Positions 9,904 to 20,376 of a stretch of 39,916 nt of DNA are shown here, in pieces. A program made the position numbers and the translations under genes. The notes under the pieces are model-generated. The model was given only the letters and a program-made list of their open reading frames with translations, searched no databases and was not told the DNA's origin. Origin of the DNA: Sphaerosporella brunnea (Eukaryota; Ascomycota; Pezizomycetes; Pezizales; Pyronemataceae). The stretch lies in contig VXIS01000393.1 in the NCBI GenBank assembly GCA_008704415.1, positions 1 to 39,916 on the forward strand. The letters run 5' to 3'. Every line of letters begins with the position of its first letter. Position 1 is the stretch's first letter.

Positions 9904-11236
9904 CGGTGGGTATTGGTGCTACAGATGCTCATTAGCACGATGCTCGGAGTTCACGAGTCATCTCCATCCCGTACCTTCGATCCGATGTGGGGGGGGGGGG
10001 GGGAGGTCAGATGAAGTGACCACACAGTCCGCCGAGGTGGGCAAAATAGATTGTGCCCGGGAGAAGCGTGCGTATCGGTCACAAGAGAAACAAATTTTGC
10101 AACACGATATTAGCTGCCGAGATGTGGAGTGACTCGAGATAGAAGGAGGCTCGGGCTTTTGGCGGGTGGTGATGAGGAAGTGGGATGGGGCAACGACCAG
10201 GTCGACGACTTTGTCTCCTCTCTAAATCAGTGCCGGTACACCAAAGGTGCGCAATCCGACTGATCACAGTATTGCGCACTCATTTCGGCGCATACGTGGC
10301 AGCAAAGATTGTGGGATAGCAGTTGATGCTTGAACCGCACGCTGAAGGAATATGGAGAGAAGCAGAAGCTCGTGAAAGTCGCGTTTTGCGATCACGACAA
10401 GCTCGCTTTGTTTGTTTTCGCTTAGAGCTGAGGCTCGGCAGGCGTTTCCTGGATTTGAGCTCGGAGGAACGGAGGAACAGAGAACCAGGCTCCGGGTCGG
10501 GGGGGGGGTCGAGGTCGGATTTCTCTCGTTTGAAGTGGTGGAGGAGGAGTGAGTGCTCTGCTTTAGGCTGCAAACGTGCGCCTGGCTTGGCACGAGTGGC
10601 CGTATATGACCGGCACGGTGGATGACTTCCCGTGGGGATTTTGTGCGGCTCGTTGTGACGGTGACGGAAACAAAGTGCGACTCAAAATACGTATGTATGC
10701 TGGAACTACTGCATTCCTGCGGTCGCAATTTCCGTACTGCGATTACTTAGGGCCCGTTCGAGGCACCTGGATATCATGTAACTATGTGAGCCAAATATCG
10801 TGAGTTCGCCTGTTCAGCGTCCCACAATATTGAACTTTCGAAACGCAAGGACGACTGTGACTACTGTGATGTTCAAAAGCTGCTGGGGACCGCAATCTTG
10901 GGGTATCTTTGCGCAACCTCGCCCACAAAATTAACTTCGGCTCAGGCTGGATTTGTTCATCTAATATTATTCCTTTCGGCATGCCGCCTTTCGGCTATGG
11001 CCATATAGAGGTGACCGACGCATTGCAAAATAAAAGCTAGCACGCAGAATACTGGTAGCAGACATAGGGAACAAGGAAATCATTACAGGACCAACAACGG
11101 AAAACTCGTCCATCTCGTCATTCGGCGGTGGCCTCAGCCTCTTGGCCTTTCCTGAGATTTGTCGTCGGATAAGCCATCGGATTCCTAGCGCGCGCAGGCT
11201 CTCAATTGAGGGTGCCTCTTCCTCCACCCTTCCCCT
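9904..11236. other. Gene-poor stretch, no feature recognised
   Basis: The left end is the likely promoter of the zinc-finger gene. It includes a G-run at 9990-10005 and a conspicuous GA-rich plus-strand section at 10430-10560. Short ORFs on both strands have no recognisable similarity or coding-like pattern. The right end (from about 11150) runs into the 3' flank of the LINE remnant. Confidence 0.5.
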
Positions 11237-12060
11237 TCACTCATCTCCCTCCTCACCATGCACCTCCTCCCCTCCGTTTACCCTTCCCCATCCTACTCCT
11301 TTCCCTCTCTCAACCTCGTCTTCCGGATCTTCTGAGTCGTCACCAAGGAGCCATCGTCGGGTGGCAACTTTGGTCTGTCGCAGGAACAGCTGTAGGGCCT
11401 CAAATCCCCTGTTGTCGTGCAGTAGTTATTGCAGCCGCACTATTCGATCGTGTTTGCGATACATTGAGAGCATCTGTCGTCGGGCACCGGCATACCGCGG
11501 GCATGCCAGGAGGAGGTGTCGGACAGTCTGTGTGCTTCTGTTGTGGCAAATACATGTGGGGCTGTCGATCCTACTGGAGGGTATTTTGCTGAGGTACTCT
11601 CACAGGTCACCGTGAGATGTCCGAAGCTGGGTGATCGTGGATACGGGTTGACGGTGGTTGGTTTGAAGAAACTTGTCGGGTCGGACTCTGAAGAAGCTGG
11701 AGTGATTCCTGCCCTTATCGGTTCTGGCCTTCCATGTTGCTTTCCAGTCCTGCTTCATTTCCTCCCTCAATATACGCTTGAGGTAGCCAAGGGAAGTGAC
11801 CGGGTCTCTGTGTCTCGGTAGACCTACCGGTTCCTTTGCCAGGCGGTCGGTTTCTTCGTTACCTGCGATGTCCCGTGTGTCCTGGAACCCATTGGGCAAC
11901 TACAATATGGGCGAAGTCATGCAGTTTGTCGCGCTTTGCAGCTACTGCCAGTGCTGTTGCCTGTCCCGGTCGGCTCAGGCTGGAGTCATACTGCAGCGAA
12001 CGTTGAGGATGGTACACTGCTTTGTGGTGATCCATATTTTGGAAGGTGACACCGAAATGC
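11237..12060 (-). pseudogene. LINE retrotransposon remnant: RNase H and C-terminal region (Tad1-like)
   Basis: The minus strand reads as the 3' end of a non-LTR retrotransposon ORF2. Near 11870-11900 is the RNase H signature QWVPGHTG, continuing after a one-base frame change as IAGNEETDRLAKE. Then come LGYLKRILREEMKQDW, FFRVRPDKFLQTN, a Cys/His motif CICHNRSTQTVRHLLLACPR (about 11495-11555) and an acidic tail ending at a stop at 11237. The Cys-x-Cys-His...H...C pattern after RNase H is typical of fungal Tad1-type LINEs. The copy is dead: one frameshift near 11868-11874 and in-frame stops at 11600-11602 (TGA) and 11426-11428 (TAA). The reverse transcriptase and endonuclease are absent, as expected for a 5'-truncated insertion. 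I see no clear 3' poly-A. Superfamily is confident; the clade name is from memory of motif style. Confidence 0.8.
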
Positions 12061-12340
12061 GAGTGACAGTGAAGACACCCATCGAGTGACATATCAAGAC
12101 AAAACACAGTTCGAGGAGTGGTCCTCATGACCGTTGTCTTGCCTTAAGTAGAGCGAGCCGCAGCTTTCTTTCCTCGCCATCCAATATCTGCCTCTACCTA
12201 CCCGTTGTCCTCATCCTCTCCTCCATCCATTCCCCATCTGGCTGCGGCTGTTCCCCCGTAAACTTGCACTGACCCGGTGGCGTGGTTCCGGGTCGCTTTT
12301 TGTTATCCTAGTAGCAAAACCATTTTTCTGTTCGTACAGC
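12061..12340. other. Gap between LINE remnant and unknown ORF
   Basis: No gene seen. It may contain further, unrecognisable LINE sequence on the minus strand; the minus reading frame stays open up to about 12128. Confidence 0.35.
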
Positions 12341-12727
12341 ATGCTATATTTTGGGTACAGGGACAAAGTGACGGTGACGAACAGGTCAGGTTTCCACTTT
12401 GGAACAGCCCCGGTGACCAGCGATGTACCATCCTCAACGTTCGCTGCAGTATCGGGCCGAACACATTTCCCAGGCTTACTCCGAGTTTCAGATCACAAAA
12501 CCACGATTGTGGCTGGACGCATTGGCTTCCACCCTCGATCTCAAAATACCGGTTGCCCCGAACGGGTCCTGAAGTACATGCAAGAAGTCGTTAATGTAAT
12601 GTTGGAAAACACGCCCGCCAGCCGACTTGTTCGCTTTTGCATGGCACCTGGCGCCAAATTCCTTCAAATGGCAGAGGGCCGTCTATTTTCTCACAAAGAG
12701 GGGACAACTGATATCGTGATCCCGTAA
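12341..12727 (+). CDS. Unrecognised 128-aa ORF, possibly a gene fragment
   Basis: An open frame with reasonably protein-like composition (contains RVSDHKTTIVAGRIGFHPRS and LENTPASRLVRFCMAPG), no low-complexity bias and no recognised domain. It has no clear promoter, the ATG may not be the true start, and it lies in a repeat-filled gene desert, so it may be a relic or chance. Its bases 12425-12453 repeat, in inverted orientation, a 29-bp segment of the adjacent LINE remnant (11989-12017), which suggests the two share transposon-derived DNA. Confidence 0.22.
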   Translation: MLYFGYRDKVTVTNRSGFHFGTAPVTSDVPSSTFAAVSGRTHFPGLLRVSDHKTTIVAGRIGFHPRSQNTGCPERVLKYMQEVVNVMLENTPASRLVRFCMAPGAKFLQMAEGRLFSHKEGTTDIVIP

Positions 12728-13367
12728 AAGGCGTAGTTAGCACCTTGTGGCGAGATCATGGCTTCCAGGCATCTCACCAGGTTACCACAGATGTGAAGCT
12801 GCATCGGGCCAGGCAAGGACTCCACAATGGGCGTGCTCACTCGCAGGAGCGTGGATGTGTCATCAACATTGTGGTAACTACGTTGCTATTCAGCCTTCGG
12901 AAGTGCACTGTGCTTATCCTTTATTTTGTGTTGATGGGGGAGACGCTGGTATCGGCAGATGGCCACGAGGGACAGATGAAAGGAAAAAGCATAGACGGAG
13001 AGCAGGCAGCTGGCACCCGCTTTGTATGCTGTGTTCTGCTATAGCCATGTGTTCCACAAGCCGTACGAATACATTGTTCTCTAGCCATCTAAAGCCTTGC
13101 AGCACTAAGCATGAGGGAAAGGCGCTCCCGAGTACGATAAAACATTGCTTTTCCACTTTACAATATGGTTGGGGACATCTAAAGACGGAGGGGTTTGGGT
13201 ACCCTGACTTTGGACAGAGCATCCTCCACCAAAAAAGTTATTTTAAAAAATAACACTATCAGGGACCTAGTTTTCGCTCGTTCCATCGACTGATTAACTC
13301 AGAATTTCTGAATTCTGCCTGGTTGTTGAGAAAATAGGACCCTCCCCGGGGACAAATGTCAGTTATA

Positions 13368-13435
13368 GTCAAAAAAGGAAGATTCACGCTCATCACTCGG
13401 CACTTTTGTATGTGTTATTAAGCGAAATGAATGTC
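13368..13435 (+). repeat. Dispersed repeat, copy 1
   Basis: The block around AGATTCACGCTCATCACTCG, ending AGCGAAATGAATGTC, recurs in the same orientation at 16165-16237 with about 80 percent identity by eye and small indels. It is a diverged fragment of an interspersed repeat of unknown type. Confidence 0.7.
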
Positions 13436-13540
13436 AGAAATCCCACAGTGACTAGGAGTCCCCAACCATATGAAAGGAGCTTTAGATCATGCGAGTAGGG
13501 TATGAAAAGCCATTGATCCGCTGCTGTGAGATCAATCAGA

Positions 13541-13559
13541 CTAGAGTACGGTACTCTAG
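13541..13559. repeat. Short perfect hairpin
   Basis: CTAGAGTAC and GTACTCTAG flank a single G, giving 9-bp arms. It is not linked to any gene; it may be chance or a transposon footprint. Confidence 0.5.
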
Positions 13560-15119
13560 AGCCGTACATAAGCGACGTCGATACACCATCAGTAGCTACC
13601 TAGCGTAATCCTTATGGAGTGATGCATAAGCTAGAGATACGTCTCGGCGATCACGTTATTGTGAAGAGTTGACAAAGATTCAAGGTCAAGACATGGGCAC
13701 CGGGAAAGAGGCTTCAAGACCGCTCGACAGGGCGTAATTTAAAAGCTATCCCGTTTGTTTTCGTGGGTTGACTAATCAATGACGTTGCATTCAGACCTCA
13801 CATACCTCACCGACGGCCAAAGGCATTTTTCTTCCGGATATCGAGGCAACCAGTGTTGCGCTTTTCGCGAAAAGCGTCACTTCTCTTCCAGGATATACTA
13901 CCTTTTCCGGTCTGGGCCTGCGCCGCTTACAGTGGCCCTCAAGTTTTGAGCCCCGGTGTTTGCAACTTTCTCACAGTAGCACTTAGCTCCGCCGGGGTTT
14001 GTGGTCTCCGAAATTATCGGCCCGCTTAAGGTACGAGAGAGGCCGGCTCTGTCCCAAACAGGGCTGATGACCGTGGGTTAAACTTCATGAGCTCTGGTCG
14101 TTCTATAGTAATATGGGGTAGGTTAAGATTAGTATTTTGCATACCCAACGTGCTCCCGATATCCCATAGAGTAGAATACCTATTTGATTCTCATCTGTAT
14201 CTCTTGTACACTACGCTGTAGTGTCTCTGAGGACAGGGACCAGGTTCCAAAGAAACCCGAGTGACCTGTTGTGACGTTGGTGATGGCGCTTTAGTGGTCG
14301 GGACGCACGGCGTGACCCCAGATTACGTGACATCCCAAGCCTCAGAGTTTCGACTCCGTGACCAGCATCGCACTTCAGTCCTCTAGGAGTCCGATAGATC
14401 GGCCCGGCAAAATATCCGGGAACAGGCATCCACGTAGTCCCGTAACGGGCGGGCCGACCAGCCGTCGGCCCCCGGTATTGATTACTGTCCTTGCTGGTAG
14501 CTAATTTAACCCGATCGGATTCGTACTGATTGGGATAAGCCCAGCTTGTAAAGAATCTTCCGCTTCATGAGCACAGACTCGACGCCACCAAACGCGAGAC
14601 CTGGCGGTATATATTGGAGCCGTTGCCACGGTTTTTCCACCAGATTCCGGCCGTTGGATATTTGCCCCCTCCCCCCATCAGCAAATAAAGGTACTCGAAA
14701 TGGTTTCCGTGTCTGTCTCTAATCTTCTGGGCCGTGGCTGCGTCCGTCGGACTAGCATCTGCACGGGCGGGAAGCTATACAGACCAGCAGTAGTGTTGCC
14801 CATGAACGGAGTTACGTTCAGGTTATATTCAGTAACCTTGGTCAGTAGTCATGACATCGTTCGTAACTTTTGTCTTAGCAAGTAGAACAGCGACGACGCC
14901 GGCGCTTCGCTCTACCACCATGCCCGACGCCCGCTGCAATAGAGAAAATCACGTACATTTATTCTAAGTGGCGCTGTACTAATGACTGCACATCGTGTGG
15001 TCTTTCTTCTAATGGGCAAGCGTGAGGAGTGCGGTCATGCATTCTCACTCTGTCCACTCCCGCCTGCTCAGTAACCCACCATTCAACTCCACACCTCCCC
15101 TCTCGACCAAGCGACAAAG

Positions 15120-15330
15120 AAAATAAAAGAAATGCATAAGAAAATTAATAAAAAAAGTCCACGCGCTTAGGCAACAAAATCTACACAAAGGGGAGAGCAG
15201 CAAAAACCTTCCGCTCCCAGGCGTGTAGGAGGCGGCGAGGAAGCCCCAGGACTTGAACCGGGGCACCCCAGCTGTGAAGGGGTACCAGTCCTACCCGGCA
15301 GTTTATACCACTGGGCCATGGGGGCTTTTT
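15120..15330 (-). mobile_element. Candidate tRNA-derived SINE
   Basis: On the minus strand there is a Pol III A box TGGCCCAGTGG (15318-15308) and a B box GGTTCAAGTCC (15259-15249), both near consensus. They lie 59 bp apart start to start, further than in a plain 72-76 nt tRNA. AAGCCCC and GGGGCTT can pair around the unit as an acceptor-like stem, but the D arm and anticodon arm do not fold well, so a functional tRNA is unlikely. A body of about 110 bp follows downstream and ends in a T-rich tail (TTTTTTTATTAATTTTC, about 15155-15125). Head, body and tail in that order fit a tRNA-derived SINE. A tRNA pseudogene, or an intron-containing or long-variable-arm tRNA, is the alternative. Confidence 0.55.
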
Positions 15331-16571
15331 GATATGAGGTTAAAAGCAGTCGGGCCTATAAACACTCAATGTTGTAAGGCCTACTCCGACAACTTATTTT
15401 TTCTGCAAGGTTTTAGCCATCACGCAGCCATCGCGCATCGACAACCTGCACGAGGGTAAGGCTAATCATACCGCCGGAGGCAATGTGCCGTCCAAGATGA
15501 AATTTCAGGTCCTCACGATTGCTATGCCACAGCTTAACGATGCCACGGCCAATTGTATTCCGTCCAATAAGGTGTTCTTTCACCGTTGGAACCAGAAGCT
15601 GAGGGAAATATGTGTTTTCCACAATTTGCTCAGCAACGTTGGATGGCGGAATAAACAAAGCAAGAAGGTGGCGGAAAATTTGTTTTCTTAACGGAATACC
15701 ACTTCAAAAATGCTCTTCTCCATTGTCTTCTGGCTCCTCATCATCCGGGCAGCGTCGCTTCGGACTGACAATAACAGACTGACCAAGAGAAGCTCTCTCC
15801 AGAAGACATAAACTTCCCACTGTACCCTGCGGCTTGCAGTCTCATTAGCATCACCGTCACGGCTGGCTCAGGCCTGCGCCCTCGCTTTCCATGGTGGGGA
15901 ACTCTATTCAGACTTATGAATGGCAGTCATGAACAAAGTTATAACTTAGGTCACGCATTTTTGGTCAGAAGTCAGTGTACAAAGTCAAGCGTTGCCAACC
16001 AGTCACAGGTCATGGGCAACACTACGGGGAAGTTGCCGCTGCCACCGAAGGCCTACATCCAGAGCCGGAGGGTTTTAGGCACCCTACCCTGTCTTTGAGC
16101 CGCACATTCCAGATTCTTCCTGGTTTGTCGAGGATGTGGGGGTCGCCGTTGTCGCCTGGCTCTTGTCAAAAACAAGAAGATTCACGCTTATCACTCGGTC
16201 ATTTTGGTATGTTATTACTAAGCGAAAACCGAATGTCGCGCGACCATACGAGAACCAGCCGAAGCGATGGCCTTCTCGATGCAGCGTCAACGGTGTGCGC
16301 AAGGTCTGAAAGTGTGTACGTACCAAACAGGACTCGGTACCCTCGCCGCCGGCCCCTCCTCGCCGCCCCCTCTTCGGCTGGTGTTTTTGCTCCCTCCCCT
16401 TTTTTGCAAGATTTTCCGTTTGCTTATTGCTCGGTGCTCGATGGTCACCCACCCCAAAAGCCAGCGGCATCAGCCGAGTGACAGTCCGTGCTCAACAGGC
16501 TTGATTGCATACACGACAAACGCCATCCATCCATCCAATCCGCCTCTCCAAGCCACAAAACACCATCACAT
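15331..16571. other. Gene desert, no gene seen
   Basis: No supported coding region. It contains copy 2 of the dispersed repeat. ORFs at 15975-16481 (+) and 16084-16470 (-) overlap each other and show no domain or codon pattern. The part next to 16572 is the 3' flank of the protease gene. Confidence 0.5.
16165..16237 (+). repeat. Dispersed repeat, copy 2
   Basis: This matches 13368-13435 in the same orientation: AGATTCACGCTTATCACTCG, then a similar ATTTTGGTATGTTATTA segment, ending CGAATGTC. The two copies differ by substitutions and short indels, so neither is a recent duplicate. Confidence 0.7.
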
Positions 16572-17320
16572 TCACCTCCCCGCTCTAAAAAGCGCATAGC
16601 TCCGCAACATCCTCGACATCTGGCCTTGCGTAAACTCCGTCATGCATTGATCATCAGACTTGTGCGGACTTACGATCAGCAACGCAAGCTGCTGCGTAAG
16701 GGGGGGGGGGGGCATACATAGCCCATATAGTTATGTACCGGATCGACGCCGGGCGAGTCCGGGCACGAATCCGGCGCGGCCGCAGGGCAGCCGTAGACGG
16801 CCGAAGCCTGCGCGGGGGTGTCGTCGACGCCGTCACCGCCGCCGTTGCAGCCGCCCTGGAAGGTGTGGTACAGATTGAACCAATGGCCCAGCTCGTGCGT
16901 CAGGGTTCTTCCCATGTTGTAGGGGGCCTCGCCGCCGGGGCCGTAGAGGTACGAGACCACGCAGCCGTCCATGATGCGGTCCTCGGCTGTCGGGTCTGGT
17001 TCCGGGCTGCCCGGGGGGGTTAATAGTTGTTTTGGAGGGATGGGGGGGGGGGGGGGGAAGACGCACAATGGACACCACCCGAGCATTCCCTGCTGTAGGT
17101 GTGCAAAGTAGATGTTGAGATCCCCGTACCCGCCTTGGCGCAGCGCCGCCTTCATGTCCGCCTCTTCGCGCGAGTCCATGGTTACGTAGAACCAGGCCGG
17201 GTTGACGGTGTGCGTGACGCCCACAAGGTTGAAGGCGATACCGCAGGGGCCGAAGTTGGAGTTGATGACGCTCAGCTTTTTTTTGAGAACAAAATGGGGG
17301 GGGGTGGTACATAGTTAGAA

Positions 17321-17363
<43 letters not shown>

Positions 17364-17737
17364 CATCAGGATTCTGGGCCCATGTGACGAGGAGGAGTAG
17401 GAAGAGGAGTAGGTGCCGGGAAACTAACCTGCTCACTCACGAACTCCTGAGGAATAGCCTCGTCCTCGCCGTCGATGATATGCACGTATACATTTACGGT
17501 GAGAGATGCGCTCTGGGCTGAGGTCTGCGCCCCTCCTGCCGCTACATTCTCTGCGGCGAAAAGCTGCTGGCTGGCTTCTTTGTTAGCCTTCGAAGGCTTG
17601 TAGCTTCCGCAGCGGCTGAACGAGTCCGAAGACGGGCGGTGAGCATCTTGGAGCTGTGGAGGCCTGGCAAGGCCCGCGGCCATGTACAAGAGGTCAAGGA
17701 GGAGGAGGAGTCGGAGGAGGAGGAGGCGGAAATCCAT
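16572..17737 (-). CDS. Secreted pappalysin-type metalloprotease (peptidase family M43)
   Basis: Four exons on the minus strand: 17737-17429, 17275-17079, 17006-16718 and 16658-16572. They give 293 aa, a normal length for fungal M43 proteases of the MEP1 type. An N-terminal Leu-rich signal peptide (about 1-25) implies secretion. The zinc site is HELGHWFNLYH (H206, E207, H210, H216), and the Met-turn region is NYMGYSDDQCM followed by TEFTQGQMSRM, as in the family. Cysteines such as those in QGGCNGG and YGCPAA fit the expected disulfides. Unusual: the metzincin Gly in HExxHxxGxxH is Asn213 (codon AAT), and the Met-turn has Gly where Asp is common. Intron 2 (17078-17007) has an uncertain donor: GTGGTG is used here, GTGTCC three bases on is possible. 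Intron 1 contains a long homopolymer (A-run at 17333-17360, plus strand). The gene has transposon-rich neighbours on both sides. Confidence 0.82.
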
Positions 17738-18763
17738 AGTTGTTTGGCTTCTAGAAAACCGAAAAGTAATGTAGGAAGGATAACACGCACTGTTGACCTC
17801 TGAAAAAAAAAAGGAGCTTCAGAGGACCATTACTTATCTCTATTCTATCTATCTGTATTCTGAAAAGCCCATATACACATAATTTCCCCGTGTGGGTTGC
17901 ACTTCAGATAACGGGTCTGCGGCAACAACAGACTACCAAAAGAGGGTGCACTGCCTAGCTACCGTCGAGTCGACCTCTTCCATTGGCAGAGCTGGCGCTG
18001 GAGCTCGAGGCCAGCTTTGGAGAACTAGCACCAGCCTCTACCCATGGAGCCGTTGCATAAGGAGAAGACTCCAAACTTTCCGCCGCTGCGTTATCTGAAG
18101 GAGAAAATCCCCCAGCACGAGCTGTTGGGGACAGGCCAACAGCGCTCAGAAAGCGACGGTGTAACGAAGCGGGGGGGGGGGGGGGGGCGTGTAGATAAGT
18201 CGGCGCAAGGTATTCCGCAGAAACCGGCCGGCAGAGGGCAAGGGAGGAGGTCCAGGACAACGATGCCGTCGGGGATAAACGACCACGAGTTGTGGTGTGA
18301 AGATAGATATCCCCCCGCCCGTCAGCCAGCCCCGATAAGCCAGCCAGCGAGCCCGTCGTCTGCGCGCGTGCGCCTGCTGGAGATAGCCATTAGCTAGCGT
18401 CTGTGAGGTTTTGCCGCGGGATTTTAACCATGTGCCCCGGGGTAGCGGGCACCCTAAACCGATGAGATCCCTAGGCTCGGGATCAAAGGCTCAATCAAAA
18501 GCAACGGCAGTCCGATGACCCTCCTCGATAGGTAAAGACGGCAACGCATCTCAAGCGGGAGGATCCTCAAGATCTGATGTCACCGCGATGACGAGGTCTG
18601 TACCCTAGGCTCTCGTCTCTAGCGTCTCGCAAACTTAATCCCAACCCTTCGGACCCTGCAGATGCCGAGAAGACAAGGGAGGAAGTAAAGGTTCAAGGCA
18701 ACTGCAAAGGCCAGACCCAGACTCGCTCGCGGACGCCTGGTCTCGGGTTGTGACGTCGAGTTA
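17738..18763. other. Non-coding interval, protease upstream region
   Basis: The first few hundred bases should hold the promoter of the M43 protease. A G-run lies at 18171-18187. ORFs at 17955-18260 (-) and 18044-18397 (+) overlap each other and are low-complexity. I see no gene. Confidence 0.45.
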
Positions 18764-19692
18764 CACTCATTTGGCCTCACTTTGCGCACCGGGTCACTTT
18801 GCGCAAGGGCTTAGGGTTTGGTTTGGGCCAATAGGAGGCTGCGCTGCGCTGGAGGTGTCGGCGCACCAAGGCAACAACCAGAACACGACAACATCAACTT
18901 TCTTTGCTCCGACATCTCCAATTGTTTCATTGCTACATCGCTAATTATGCCTATAGAAAATGGATAAAATTCCAAGCGCAAAATGTGAAGAGGAAACGCC
19001 GAGCTAGAGTACAAAGAGCGGCTGTTAAGCATGCGCAAAATGAGCGGAGAAAATGCAAAGCTACTGCAGTCCCCGGGGAAGTGGTGTTAAAGGCTGCGGT
19101 ACCAGGGACTGCGGCGGGAGCGGGGTCATAGGCTGCTGGTCCTGGAAAAGGGCGGCCAGGGACTGCGGAGGAAGCGGAGAAATAGGCGACGGGTCCGATA
19201 AGAGCGTTGTGGGAGGGTGCTGCGCAGGGTGCTGCGGAAGATAGCAAGCTTGTGGATAATATACATGGTCTGATACTGCGCTGCCGTGGGATAAAGCGGT
19301 TTGGGCGGCGGTTGCGCAGTGTCTTTACCCGTCTTCTTTGGTGCCTTTGCGATTTTGCCCTGGGAGTGCGCCCCCATTAAGTCCCAGTATTCGGCTTCTG
19401 CAAATTTTAGCAGCTCCTCACCACTGTACTTACGGTTGAGATTCAGAAAGACTTGAGACTCGGACATTGTTTGTGGACTGCGCAGGGTTCTGAGGATGTC
19501 GAGGCTCGTATGGTGGCGCGGGCAATAAAAAACAGCTTCGCGACACCACCCGCTGTTGGCCGACGCCGCCCACCAAAAACCGCGACGCGTCCCGTTCACA
19601 CCTCCAGCGCAGCGCAGCCTCCTATTGGCCCAAACCAAACCCTAAGCCCTTGCGCAAAGTGACCCGGTGCGCAAAGTGAGGCCAAATGAGTG
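18764..19692. mobile_element. 929-bp DNA transposon with perfect 95-bp terminal inverted repeats
   Basis: Positions 18764-18858 are the exact reverse complement of 19598-19692, 95 bp without mismatch by eye. The element begins CACTCATTTGGCC and ends GGCCAAATGAGTG, and is flanked by TA on each side (18762-18763 and 19693-19694), consistent with a TA target-site duplication. The repeat carries an internal direct repeat (CACTTTGCGCAMSGG, twice) and a TTAGGGTTTGG stretch. The interior is too short for a transposase. It holds a 113-aa minus-strand ORF and imperfect tandem GGGACTGCGG units (19105-19165). Arms without differences point to a recent insertion. TA target sites occur in Tc1/mariner and some other superfamilies, but I cannot match these ends to a named family. 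Confidence 0.85.
19126..19467 (-). CDS. Small ORF carried inside the 929-bp element
   Basis: The ATG at 19467 begins MSESQVFLNLNRKYSGEELL. The first 70 residues are protein-like: an acidic helix segment, then a basic Lys/Pro-rich stretch. The last 45 residues are Arg/Ser/Leu-rich and read antisense across the GC-rich tandem units, so the real end may differ or be spliced. No catalytic DDE motif or DNA-binding domain is recognised. It could be a fragment of a longer transposase or accessory ORF of the parent element, or chance. Confidence 0.35.
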   Translation of the reverse strand: MSESQVFLNLNRKYSGEELLKFAEAEYWDLMGAHSQGKIAKAPKKTGKDTAQPPPKPLYPTAAQYQTMYIIHKLAIFRSTLRSTLPQRSYRTRRLFLRFLRSPWPPFSRTSSL

Positions 19693-20344
19693 TACCCTAA
19701 GCCTTCTAGACTCCAGAGGACAAAACACCCCCGTCCAGACAAGACGTAACTCCCCCGTGATGATGCGGTCACAACCAATCACTCATCCACTTCCCACCCG
19801 CTCCCTCCCGCTTGATCACAACCCACCTCCCACTCCAAGGCGATTTTCCCACTCACTCAGACAGCCGTAGCCGTGGCCGTCACCCCCAGCTGTGAAGTCG
19901 GCCCAAGAGAGCTCCCTCTTCCATTTCCACCATCCCCGCCATCCCCGCCATCCCTCGTACCCTCCTTTCCGCCGCATCGGGTGGTCAAAATCATTAAATA
20001 AATAAATAAAAAAAACCAGCCCCACGTGCAATATCCATTTATCATACTTGGAGCCAAAGCTGACCTTCACCACTGGTCTCTCCATCAATGATCAATCCGG
20101 GTGACAGCCCATGCAGAAAAATCGAAATCCCCGCCATATCACGTGAAGTCAACTCTCGGAATTCCCCATTCCGAGCTCCGAGGGAACACCATGTATCAGG
20201 CATCACTCGCGCGGTTTAAAATGGTCGACCGAAGCTGATTTGTAAAGAGCTCCCCGCTCCTCAGTAGTCCGCCAAAGATGGTGACGGTATCAATTTCTCA
20301 CAGATCAAGCGTCAATTAAAAAGAAACTACAAGCAACCCGTGGG

Positions 20345-20376
<32 letters not shown>

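Larger units (their letters stand above)
12728..15119. other. Gene desert with decayed repeats
   Basis: About 2.4 kb in which I find no supported gene on either strand. Stop codons are frequent and the few ORFs are short. It contains one copy of a dispersed repeat (13368-13435) and a small perfect hairpin (13541-13559). The texture suggests old transposon debris. Confidence 0.55.

Noticed and set aside
15249..15318. Functional tRNA gene on the minus strand
   Set aside because: The A and B boxes are good, but their spacing is too large and no normal D or anticodon arm forms, so a SINE or tRNA relic is preferred.
19053..19244. Plus-strand ORF inside the 929-bp element with Gly/Arg repeats
   Set aside because: It comes from tandem GGGACTGCGG units and lacks protein-like composition.
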